The notes under the pieces: model-generated | The model's input: the letters and a program-made list of their open reading frames with translations, nothing else | What the model was told of the DNA's origin: nothing | Databases searched by the model: none | Assembly: GCA_045590155.1 (NCBI GenBank) | Contig: JAZNQL010000040.1 | Span: 1-29,415 of the forward strand | Reading direction: 5' to 3' | DNA: 29,415 bases | Origin: JAZNQL01 sp045590155 | GTDB lineage: Bacteria; Bacillota; Clostridia; UMGS1883; UMGS1540 | Shown: one piece after another, positions 7,727 through 14,316 of the stretch | Numbering within the stretch: the stretch's first letter is position 1 | Layout of the letters: every line of letters begins with the position of its first letter | Program-made: the position numbers and the translations under genes

Positions 7727-8878
7727 ATGAAAATCCCTAAAATAAAAATTAAAACCTCTGGAGGAAACGGCATAGATATGCCGCTTTTAACAATAATACT
7801 TGTAATGATTGCCTTTGGCATTATTATGATATTCAGTGCAAGCTCTCCAACAGGTTTTTACGAAAACGGCGACGAATTTTATTACATAAAAAAACAGCTT
7901 ATATGGACTGCACTTGGCAGTATAGCTATGCTTTTTTGTGCAAGTATTCCCTTAAAGTATGTAAAACGTTACGGATATGTACTTGGGATAGTAGCTTTTG
8001 CACTTATGATGCTGGTTGTGTTTATAGGTAAAACAGGCGGCGGTGCACAAAGATGGCTTGGGATAGGTTCTATAAGCTTTCAGCCTTCGGAGTTTGCAAA
8101 GTTTGCTCTGGTTTTTTGTTTTGCAAAACGACTTTCTGAAACTTCCACAAGCGAGCTTGGAGATTTTTGGCATGGATTTATGCCCTATATTTATATAATG
8201 GGAGCTTTTTGTCTTTGCTTTATATTGCAAGACCATTTAAGCGGTATGATACTTGTGGTATTAACACTTATAGTTTTGCTTTTGGCGGGCGGTGCAAAAA
8301 TCTGGCATATGGGAATTTTAGGCGGTATGGGAGCTTTGGCGGCAACAGCGCTTGCTATACTTGAACCTTACAGACTTGAAAGACTGGTAGCCTTCAGTGA
8401 CCCGTTTGCCGACAAGCTTGGCGGTGGCTGGCAGATAGTACAGGGACTTTATGCCATAGGCTCGGGCGGGATATTTGGCAGAGGTCTTGGTCAAAGCAGA
8501 CAAAAATTTTTATATATTCCTGAAGCACATAATGACTATATATATGCAATTATCTGCGAAGAACTTGGATTTATAGGGGCAATTTGTATTACAGCCTTGT
8601 TTATTGCTTTTGTAACACGCGGAATTATAATAGCAGTAAACTCTCCTGATAAATTTTCAAGTCTTTCGGCGTTTGGAATAGTAACAATAATAGGTTTGCA
8701 GTATCTTATAAATATTGCGGTTGTAACGTCAACTATACCTAATACAGGTATGCAGCTCCCGTTTTTCAGTTCGGGTGGCTCATCCTTTGTATTTATTATG
8801 GCGGCAATGGGGGTTTTGCTTAATATATCCCGTTATCAGAAAAAATCCTCAAAACTCTTAAAGGAGAATAAAAAATGA
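7727..8878 (+). CDS. ftsW: SEDS-family peptidoglycan polymerase FtsW/SpoVE
   Basis: SEDS proteins polymerise lipid II into glycan strands together with a class B PBP, here probably the SpoVD-type protein of the same operon. The preferred start is ATG 7727, giving 383 residues, because GGAG at 7714-7717 is nine bases upstream; an in-frame TTG at 7712 lies inside mraY and is unlikely. About ten membrane segments are visible. Motifs include GGAQRWLGIGSISFQPSEFAK, the large extracellular loop WQIVQGLYAIGSGG.FGRGLGQS, PEAHNDYIYAIICEELGFIG and the signature IPNTGMQLPFFSSGGSSF. FtsW and SpoVE cannot be distinguished by motif; the dcw position fits either. Confidence 0.93.
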   Translation: MKIPKIKIKTSGGNGIDMPLLTIILVMIAFGIIMIFSASSPTGFYENGDEFYYIKKQLIWTALGSIAMLFCASIPLKYVKRYGYVLGIVAFALMMLVVFIGKTGGGAQRWLGIGSISFQPSEFAKFALVFCFAKRLSETSTSELGDFWHGFMPYIYIMGAFCLCFILQDHLSGMILVVLTLIVLLLAGGAKIWHMGILGGMGALAATALAILEPYRLERLVAFSDPFADKLGGGWQIVQGLYAIGSGGIFGRGLGQSRQKFLYIPEAHNDYIYAIICEELGFIGAICITALFIAFVTRGIIIAVNSPDKFSSLSAFGIVTIIGLQYLINIAVVTSTIPNTGMQLPFFSSGGSSFVFIMAAMGVLLNISRYQKKSSKLLKENKK

Positions 8879-9948
8879 GAATTTTATTGTCGGGCGGCGG
8901 TACAGCAGGACATATAAATCCTGCCATAGCCATAGCAAAACATATACAGAAAAAAGAAAAGGATGCACAGATTCTTTTTGTAGGAACACCGGGTGGAATG
9001 GAAAACAAGTTTGTTCCAAGAGAAGGTTTTGAAATAAAGCATGTTAAGGTAAGTGGATTAAAAAGAAAGCTTACACTGGAAAATATAAAAATTGCTTTTC
9101 GCTTTGTAAAGGCAATACAGGATTCAAAAAAAATAATTAAAGAATTCAAGCCTGACGTGGTTATAGGTACAGGCGGCTATGTTTGTGCGCCTGTAATTTT
9201 TGCGGCACATAAAATGGGTATACCTTCAATAATACACGAACAGAATGTTTTTCCGGGTCTTGTTGTAAAAATGGTTTCGGATAAAGTTGATATTACCGCT
9301 GTAAGCTTTGAAGAAACAAAAGATTACTTAAAAAAAGCAAAACGTGTGGAGCTTACAGGTAACCCCATACGCGAAAATATTTTAGTAGGCGAACAAAAAG
9401 AATCGGGCGAGCCACTTGTAATGATAAGTGGCGGAAGCCTTGGCGCCGATAGTATAAATAATGCAATAGTTGAGCTTTTGTCAATGCCTGGTCAGGACTA
9501 TTACGGAATTGTAATGTCAACAGGAGAACGCAACCATGAAAAGGTAATGAAAAAAATAAAAGAAAAAGGAATAAAACTTCCCGAAAATAAAAAAATTCTT
9601 CCATATATATATAACATGGACGAAGTTTTGGCTCAAAGCAGTCTTGCTATAACAAGAGGAGGGGCAATAACTGTAAGTGAGCTTTGTGCGATAGGAAAAC
9701 CTTCAATAATAATACCGAGTCCTAATGTTGTGCACGATCATCAGACCTACAATGCAAGGTTTATGGAGAAAAAGGGCGCAGCAATTATGATAAAGGAAGA
9801 AAATTTAAACGGAGAAATTTTGGCAGCACAGATAAGATTGTTGCTTTCGGATAAAGAAAATTTAGAAAAAATGTCACAGGCGGGCAAGGAAATAGGAATT
9901 TTAACAGCTTGCGAAACTATTTATAACTTTGTAAAAGAGCTTATGTAA
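8875..9948 (+). CDS. murG: Lipid II synthase MurG (UDP-GlcNAc transferase)
   Basis: MurG adds GlcNAc to lipid I at the inner membrane face, giving lipid II. The 357-residue GT28 protein has the N-terminal LSGGGTAGHINPAIAIA loop, GTGGYVCAPV, HEQNVFPG, TGNPIR, the second-domain GGSLGADSIN loop and the UDP-GlcNAc-binding stretch AITRGGAITVSELCAIGKPSI followed by DHQTYNA. Its ATG overlaps the ftsW stop (ATGA) and is preceded by aaaggag (8860-8866), so the two are translationally coupled. Confidence 0.97.
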   Translation: MRILLSGGGTAGHINPAIAIAKHIQKKEKDAQILFVGTPGGMENKFVPREGFEIKHVKVSGLKRKLTLENIKIAFRFVKAIQDSKKIIKEFKPDVVIGTGGYVCAPVIFAAHKMGIPSIIHEQNVFPGLVVKMVSDKVDITAVSFEETKDYLKKAKRVELTGNPIRENILVGEQKESGEPLVMISGGSLGADSINNAIVELLSMPGQDYYGIVMSTGERNHEKVMKKIKEKGIKLPENKKILPYIYNMDEVLAQSSLAITRGGAITVSELCAIGKPSIIIPSPNVVHDHQTYNARFMEKKGAAIMIKEENLNGEILAAQIRLLLSDKENLEKMSQAGKEIGILTACETIYNFVKELM

Positions 9949-10002
9949 CACACAAAAAGTCCTCGGCATAATATGATATTGTACTTTATGTGGAGGTGCT
10001 TT

Positions 10003-11268
10003 ATGAGTAAAATAATAATAAACGGAGGAAGGCGCCTTGAAGGAAATATACAGATTCAGGGAGCAAAGAACTCCGTTCTTCCTATATTGGCAGCAACAAT
10101 TTTAGCCGACGGCGAAAGTGTAATAAAGGGATGTCCGAAGCTTTCGGATGTTGAGTATTCTGTAAAAATTTTAGAAGGCATAGGTTGTCGTGTAAAATGG
10201 GAAGATGATACAATAATTGTTGATTCTTCTGTTATAGAAAGAAGCTCGATTCCTGATGACCTTATGAACAAGATGCGTTCCTCAATAACATTTTTAGGAC
10301 CGCTGACAGCAAGATGCCATACAGCGAGAATGTGTTCCCCTGGTGGATGTGAACTTGGCCCAAGACCTATTGACCTACATATAAAGGCCTTTAAAGAAAT
10401 GGGCGTTTGTGTGCGTGAAATGGGTGGAAAAGTAGAAACCAAGGCAAAAAAAATAGCTTCGGCAAAACTTCATCTTGATTTCCCAAGTGTAGGTGCAACA
10501 GAAAATATAATGATGGCGGCAGTGCTTGCAGATGGGAAAATAACAGTCGGCAATGCAGCAAAAGAACCAGAGATAATAGATTTACAGAATTTTTTAAATA
10601 AAATGGGTGCCAAAGTACGCGGGGCAGGAACCGACGTAATAGAAATAGAAGGGGTAAAACGCCTTCACGGAGCAGAACACCGCATTATTCCCGACAGGAT
10701 AGTTGCCGCAACATATATGTGTGCAGTAGCGGCATCTGGCGGGGAAATAGAGCTTTTTGGGGTTCAGCCTGAATATTTAAGTGCTCTTACCTGCGTATTA
10801 AGAGAAGCAGGGGCAGATATTAAATTCTATGCAGAAAAAGCGAAAATATCAGTAAATTCAGGAATAAATTCAATAAGTAATGTAAAAACCCAGCCTTACC
10901 CAGGTTTTCCAACCGATGCTCAGGCAGTACTCACGGCAGCACTTTCGGTAGCACGTGGAACGAGCATTGTATGCGAAAATATATTTGAAAACAGATTAAG
11001 GCACTGCGGAGAGCTTTGCAGAATGGGAGCCGACATTACAACAAAGGGAAATGTTGCAATTATAAAAGGAGTTCCGCATTTAAACGGAGCCGAGGTATGT
11101 GCAACAGAACTTCGCGGTGGGGCGGCCCTTGTTCTTGCAGGGGTATCGGCAATAGGAATAACAACGGTAGAAGGTGCAGAATATATCGATAGAGGATATA
11201 ACGACATTGTTTTTGATTTTGCATCTTTAGGTGCAGATATAAAAAGAAACGGCGGTAGCTTAATATGA
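10003..11268 (+). CDS. murA: UDP-GlcNAc 1-carboxyvinyltransferase MurA
   Basis: MurA catalyses the first committed step of peptidoglycan synthesis, transferring enolpyruvate from PEP to UDP-GlcNAc. The start is ATG 10003, eight bases or fewer after tggaggt (9991-9997); an earlier in-frame ATG at 9973 lacks an RBS and adds a non-family extension. The resulting 421 residues match the family. K22-N23 in GAKNSVLPIL and catalytic Cys116 in SPGGCELGPRPIDLHI correspond to Lys22 and Cys115 of the E. coli enzyme; the Cys predicts fosfomycin sensitivity in principle. GFPTDAQA and RGGAALVLAG motifs are present. The stop overlaps the ftsQ start. Confidence 0.95.
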   Translation: MSKIIINGGRRLEGNIQIQGAKNSVLPILAATILADGESVIKGCPKLSDVEYSVKILEGIGCRVKWEDDTIIVDSSVIERSSIPDDLMNKMRSSITFLGPLTARCHTARMCSPGGCELGPRPIDLHIKAFKEMGVCVREMGGKVETKAKKIASAKLHLDFPSVGATENIMMAAVLADGKITVGNAAKEPEIIDLQNFLNKMGAKVRGAGTDVIEIEGVKRLHGAEHRIIPDRIVAATYMCAVAASGGEIELFGVQPEYLSALTCVLREAGADIKFYAEKAKISVNSGINSISNVKTQPYPGFPTDAQAVLTAALSVARGTSIVCENIFENRLRHCGELCRMGADITTKGNVAIIKGVPHLNGAEVCATELRGGAALVLAGVSAIGITTVEGAEYIDRGYNDIVFDFASLGADIKRNGGSLI

Positions 11269-12002
11269 AAAAACGTAGAAAAAGAAAGCTCTGTATAAGA
11301 GGAGCAGCAATTTTAATATTGCTGCTCATCACGGCTTTGATTTTAACACATACTACCCCTATGTTTAATATAAGCATAATATGGGTAGAAGGTAATAACA
11401 GAATAACAAATGAACAGATAATACAAGCTTCAGGGCTTAAAACAGGACAAAATATCTGGCGAATACACAAATCAAGGGCAGAAAAAGCGGTTGAAGAAAT
11501 GCCTTATATAGAAAGTGCTAAAATTATAAGAGGGTTACCAAAAAGCATAAAAATAAAGGTAACTGAAAACGAAATAAAAGCATATCTTCAAATTGATAAG
11601 GGGTATGCCTCAATCAGCAAAACGGGTGAAATTCTTGAAATTATGCGTCCCGACATTGCACTGGACAAGCCTGTTTTAAAAACTCAAGGGGTAGTGGATG
11701 CGAAGGTAGGACAAGCCATTGCGCTCGAAAATAAAGACCTTGAGGATGTATTGTATAGCTGTTTTAAAAAACTTGACGAGTATAATGTTCTGCCTATTGT
11801 AAAGCAAATAGATATAAATTCTACAATAGAAGTATCCATTATAACCAAAGGAGGTATGCTTGTAAAGCTTGGCGGTAAGGATGAAATAGATTATAAAATG
11901 CAATATTTCAAACGAATTTTAGAGGAGCTTGGCGAAAATGCAGGCGGCATGCTTGATTTAACAAGTACAGATAAAGTTCCTTACAGGGAAAATATTGAAT
12001 AA
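11265..12002 (+). CDS. ftsQ: FtsQ/DivIB-type cell-division protein
   Basis: A 245-residue bitopic protein: a basic cytoplasmic N-terminus (KKRRKRKLCIR), one membrane segment at about 13-30 (AAILILLLITALIL), then an external POTRA domain (about 35-105: FNISIIWVEGNNRITNEQI, IWRIHK, LPKSIKIKVTE) and a beta domain with KPVLKTQG and IKQIDIN-type strands. DivIB/FtsQ bridges FtsL-DivIC and the septal synthase. Its ATG overlaps the murA TGA by four bases. It is the last gene before a 152-bp gap and ftsZ; ftsA, often found here, is absent. Confidence 0.9.
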   Translation: MKKRRKRKLCIRGAAILILLLITALILTHTTPMFNISIIWVEGNNRITNEQIIQASGLKTGQNIWRIHKSRAEKAVEEMPYIESAKIIRGLPKSIKIKVTENEIKAYLQIDKGYASISKTGEILEIMRPDIALDKPVLKTQGVVDAKVGQAIALENKDLEDVLYSCFKKLDEYNVLPIVKQIDINSTIEVSIITKGGMLVKLGGKDEIDYKMQYFKRILEELGENAGGMLDLTSTDKVPYRENIE

Positions 12003-12078
12003 AAAAACATAAAAATTAAAAAATATGCCCGATTTTAAAGAAAAATAACAAATAATTTAAAAAAATAGCATTTTTCTC

Positions 12079-12107
12079 TTGATTAAATTAAAAAAAAGTT
12101 ATATTAT
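12079..12107 (+). promoter_or_regulatory. Sigma-A-type promoter of ftsZ
   Basis: TTGATT (12079-12084) and TATTAT (12102-12107) are separated by exactly 17 bases, in the AT-rich 152-bp gap between ftsQ and ftsZ. The transcript would begin near 12114 and carry a short leader with RBS aaggagg (12139-12145). This gives ftsZ its own expression on top of read-through from the dcw operon. Confidence 0.7.
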
Positions 12108-12154
12108 ATATAGTGAGATAAAATAATTACAGAACTTTAAGGAGGTTTTTCCAG

Positions 12155-13207
12155 ATGGAAATGAACTTGTCACAGGTTATAAAAGTAATCGGTGTTGGTG
12201 GCGGCGGTGGTAACGCTGTTAACAGAATGATAGCTGCAGGTGTTGAAGGTGTTCAGTTTGTTGCAGTAAATACAGACAAGCAGGCACTTGAAGAATCAAA
12301 AGCAAGCGTAAAAATCCAGATAGGCGATAAATTAACAAGAGGACAGGGTGCAGGTGCTGATCCTGAAATCGGCAGAAAAGCAGCAGAAGAAAGCAAGGCT
12401 GAAATTGAAAACGTAATAAAAGATGCTGATATGATATTTGTAACAGCTGGTATGGGCGGCGGCACAGGTACTGGCGCAGCTCCCGTTGTTGCAGCTATGG
12501 CAAAGGAACTTGGCATATTAACAGTAGGTATTGTTACAAAGCCTTTCTCGTTTGAAGCAAGACGCCGTATGACTCAGGCAGAAGCTGGTATTGCAGCTTT
12601 GAGAGAAAGTGTTGATACAATAGTTGTTATTCCTAATGATAGACTTTTAACAATAAGCAGTGCAAAGACATCTTTCCTTGATGCTTTCAGAATGGCTGAC
12701 GAAAGCTTAAGACAGGGTGTACAGGGCATATCCGACTTAATCTATCGTCCCGGTGTAATAAACGTAGACTTTGCTGACGTAACTTCTATTATGAAGGACG
12801 CAGGATTTGCTCACATGGGCATAGGCAAAGCAAAAGGCGACAATCGTGCAGAAGAAGCAGCACGTTTGGCAATCGAAAGTCCCTTGCTCGAAACAAGCAT
12901 CGACGGTGCAACAGGTGTACTTATCAATATCACAGGCGGCCCAAGCCTCAGCCTTTTCGAAGTTAATGCAGCAGCAGAACTTATACATAGCTGTGCGGAT
13001 GCATCTGCAAACATTATTTTCGGTACTGCAATTGACGAATCTATGGAAGATGATATTTCTATCACAGTACTTGCAACAGGCTTCCAGAGCGGTAACAAAA
13101 AGAGAGACTTTGATATAATGGGTACATCAAACGAACAGAAGAAACCCGAAAACGACGGTTTCTCCGATTTGCAGGTTCCTGATATCTTAAAAAGAACAGA
13201 ATTTTAA
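12155..13207 (+). CDS. ftsZ: Cell-division GTPase FtsZ
   Basis: FtsZ polymerises into the cytokinetic ring. The 350-residue protein shows the nucleotide-binding VGGGGGNAVNRM near residue 12, VNTDKQAL, tubulin signature G99-MGGGTGTG107, KPFSFEARRR, the T7 synergy loop region SDLIYRPGVINVDFADV, and a short acidic linker ending in the C-terminal peptide VPDILKRTEF that contacts membrane tethers. The ATG is nine bases after a perfect AAGGAGG. Its codon and base use is more GC-rich and G-biased at third positions than its neighbours, as expected for a highly expressed gene. Confidence 0.98.
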   Translation: MEMNLSQVIKVIGVGGGGGNAVNRMIAAGVEGVQFVAVNTDKQALEESKASVKIQIGDKLTRGQGAGADPEIGRKAAEESKAEIENVIKDADMIFVTAGMGGGTGTGAAPVVAAMAKELGILTVGIVTKPFSFEARRRMTQAEAGIAALRESVDTIVVIPNDRLLTISSAKTSFLDAFRMADESLRQGVQGISDLIYRPGVINVDFADVTSIMKDAGFAHMGIGKAKGDNRAEEAARLAIESPLLETSIDGATGVLINITGGPSLSLFEVNAAAELIHSCADASANIIFGTAIDESMEDDISITVLATGFQSGNKKRDFDIMGTSNEQKKPENDGFSDLQVPDILKRTEF

Positions 13208-13216
13208 TTTAAATAC

Positions 13217-13250
13217 AAAAAAGCCGTAAGCAAAAGCTTACGGCTTTTTT
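13217..13250. terminator. Bidirectional intrinsic terminator between ftsZ and the YHYH gene
   Basis: aaaaaagccgtaagc (13217-13231) pairs fully with gcttacggctttttt (13236-13250) around an AAAA loop. The flanking A and T runs make it functional on both strands, serving ftsZ from the left and the convergent minus-strand gene from the right. Confidence 0.95.
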
Positions 13251-13275
13251 GTATTTTTTAGAGTTCAATAAATTA

Positions 13276-13674
13276 TTATTTCTTCTTATTATTAAATAAG
13301 TAAAAAATACCCGCCAAAGAAAGAATTCCAATTCCTGATAAAACAGGGAATAGATTACGGACATTTTTGTCGGGTTTTGTTTTGGTATCGGTTTTAGACA
13401 CCGTTTTGTAAGCATTACTCTTTTTTTCTGACAAAACAGTTGTATCTTCGTATTTTATGGTTTCAGGACGTTTGTATGGACATTCTCCGTTTGTATGCAA
13501 ATGTGCGGGAAATCCGTTACAGTGATAGTGATAATATCCAAGTCCGCTTTGGTTGCAGTTGTCACGGTGCCCGCCGGAAGAATCAGTTCGTCCACTGTGT
13601 GCAAATGATGTAAACGGAACAAAAACAATTAAGAATAACAATAAAACTGATATTAGTATTCTTTGGGTTTTCAT
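13276..13674 (-). CDS. Exported membrane-anchored YHYH-domain protein
   Basis: A 132-residue protein of unknown function. It has an N-terminal signal sequence (about 1-25, MKTQRILISVLLLFLIVF, cleavage probably after SFA). Next comes the mature motif HSGRTDSSGGHRDN, then GLGYYHYHCNGFPAHLHTNG and CPYK, the recognised His-rich YHYH domain. A polar Thr/Lys linker follows, then a C-terminal hydrophobic segment (about 109-127) with a KKK end, so it is probably tethered to the outer membrane face. Clustered His and two Cys residues suggest metal binding, an inference. RBS ggag lies just upstream of the ATG at 13674. It is convergent with ftsZ and follows a structured leader. Confidence 0.85.
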   Translation of the reverse strand: MKTQRILISVLLLFLIVFVPFTSFAHSGRTDSSGGHRDNCNQSGLGYYHYHCNGFPAHLHTNGECPYKRPETIKYEDTTVLSEKKSNAYKTVSKTDTKTKPDKNVRNLFPVLSGIGILSLAGIFYLFNNKKK

Positions 13675-13690
13675 AAAAAAATCTCCGTAA

Positions 13691-13725
13691 AATAAAAATG
13701 CGTGACCCTTTTAAAAGAGTCACGC
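13691..13725 (-). terminator. Hairpin with U-rich tail upstream of the YHYH gene
   Basis: On the minus strand, bases 13725 to 13700 form a near-perfect 26-nt palindrome (gcgtgac at both ends, one G-U pair) followed by ATTTTTATTTTA. This has intrinsic-terminator form and stands only about 10 bases before the YHYH ribosome binding site. It could terminate the upstream RNA or attenuate the YHYH mRNA. On the plus strand there is no U tract. Confidence 0.7.
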
Positions 13726-13747
13726 CAAAAAACGCAGAGGCTCTCTC

Positions 13748-13916
13748 AAAAAAGGTTACCACACACTTTTTCACCATATGCTTCTTGAGTACAAGGCTAC
13801 GATACGAGAAGAGCATACGCTTTTTACAATAGCGTATGTGCCAGTACTCAAAAAAATACATACAATAATCAGTAGATTTTATAAGCATATTAAATTGTAG
13901 TGAAAAAGTGTGGTAC
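13748..13916 (-). ncRNA. Candidate structured RNA, about 165 nt, nested inverted repeat
   Basis: Read on the minus strand from the predicted start at about 13914-13916, the 5' end (13915-13900, complementary to taccacacactttttcac at 13757-13774) pairs with the 3' end to form a roughly 16-bp closing stem. Inside are nested stems 13883-13890 with 13776-13783 (8 bp), 13844-13851 with 13785-13792 (8 bp) and an apical hairpin 13831-13838 with 13814-13821 (8 bp, 9-nt loop). The closing stem is followed by six U residues (13753-13748). The long interrupted rod with a closing stem resembles 6S RNA in outline, but no diagnostic 6S sequence is recognised. It could instead be a 5' regulatory leader of the YHYH gene. 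No protein-coding role is supported. Confidence 0.65.
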
Positions 13917-13920
13917 AAAT

Positions 13921-13949
13921 ATTATATCACTTATTTTTAAAAATATCAA
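13921..13949 (-). promoter_or_regulatory. Sigma-A promoter driving the structured RNA and YHYH gene
   Basis: On the minus strand TTGATA (13949-13944) is followed after exactly 17 bases by a perfect TATAAT (13926-13921). The predicted start, about 13914, falls on the first bases of the closing stem of the structured RNA. The agreement between promoter and structure edge is the strongest sign that this RNA is real. Confidence 0.82.
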
Positions 13950-14156
13950 TAAAAAAGCACGTTAATTCACTGAAAATTTATATTTTTATTATTGTAAAAC
14001 ACATAAAAAGCGCATTTTTAAGCGGATTCTTAACTCATTATTTTTTAAAATTAAAGAAAAACTCTCAAAATATCTCCTAAAAAATGGAAAAAATATTCAA
14101 ATTTTTTCGCAACTTTTTTAAAAATTTTGTAACACTTTTTTAAATATTGCAAAAAT
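13950..14156. other. AT-rich stretch with no recognised gene
   Basis: About 200 bases of very A/T-rich sequence between the divergent promoter regions. No open frame with a ribosome binding site is seen. A 20-codon frame at 14084-14143 lacks an RBS and has a composition expected by chance. No convincing plus-strand promoter was found, although a plus-strand terminator follows at 14157. Confidence 0.6.
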
Positions 14157-14200
14157 GCTCTAAACCTTTATAAAACAAGGGTTTGGGGCGTTTTTATTTT
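14157..14200 (+). terminator. Plus-strand intrinsic terminator without a known upstream gene
   Basis: gctctaaaccttt (14157-14169) pairs over 13 consecutive positions, including three G-U pairs, with aagggtttggggc (14177-14189) around a 7-base loop, followed by GTTTTTATTTTT. The G-U pairs occur only if the plus strand is the RNA, so the direction is rightward. No plus-strand gene lies between ftsZ's terminator and this hairpin. Confidence 0.75.
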
Positions 14201-14263
14201 TCAAGATAAAATATTTTGCCAAAATTTTTTGGGGAATAAAATTTTTTAAAAATCATAAAATAT

Positions 14264-14292
14264 TTGACAAAATGGGAAATTTGAGGTACAAT
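14264..14292 (+). promoter_or_regulatory. Sigma-A promoter of the 3D-domain gene
   Basis: A perfect TTGACA (14264-14269) and TACAAT (14287-14292) are separated by 17 bases, 25 bases before the start codon. The transcript would carry a very short leader with the RBS aaaggag. Confidence 0.88.
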
Positions 14293-14316
14293 GACGACCT
14301 GTAAAGGAGTGATTTG

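Noticed and set aside
9949..10002. Promoter before murA
   Set aside because: TATGAT-like bases occur at 9972-9977 but no -35 at proper spacing was found; read-through from murG is sufficient.
13757..13915. MITE with terminal inverted repeats
   Set aside because: The termini could be read as TA-flanked inverted repeats, but the promoter placed exactly at one end, the nested internal stems and the U tract fit an RNA gene better; no second copy occurs in the window. Not fully excluded.
13583..13918. Minus-strand 111-codon frame overlapping the structured RNA
   Set aside because: It overlaps the YHYH signal peptide in another frame, lies in inverted repeats, and has no RBS or family pattern.
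14084..14143. 19-residue amphipathic toxin-like peptide
   Set aside because: No ribosome binding site; Phe/Lys-rich composition is expected from poly-A/T DNA.
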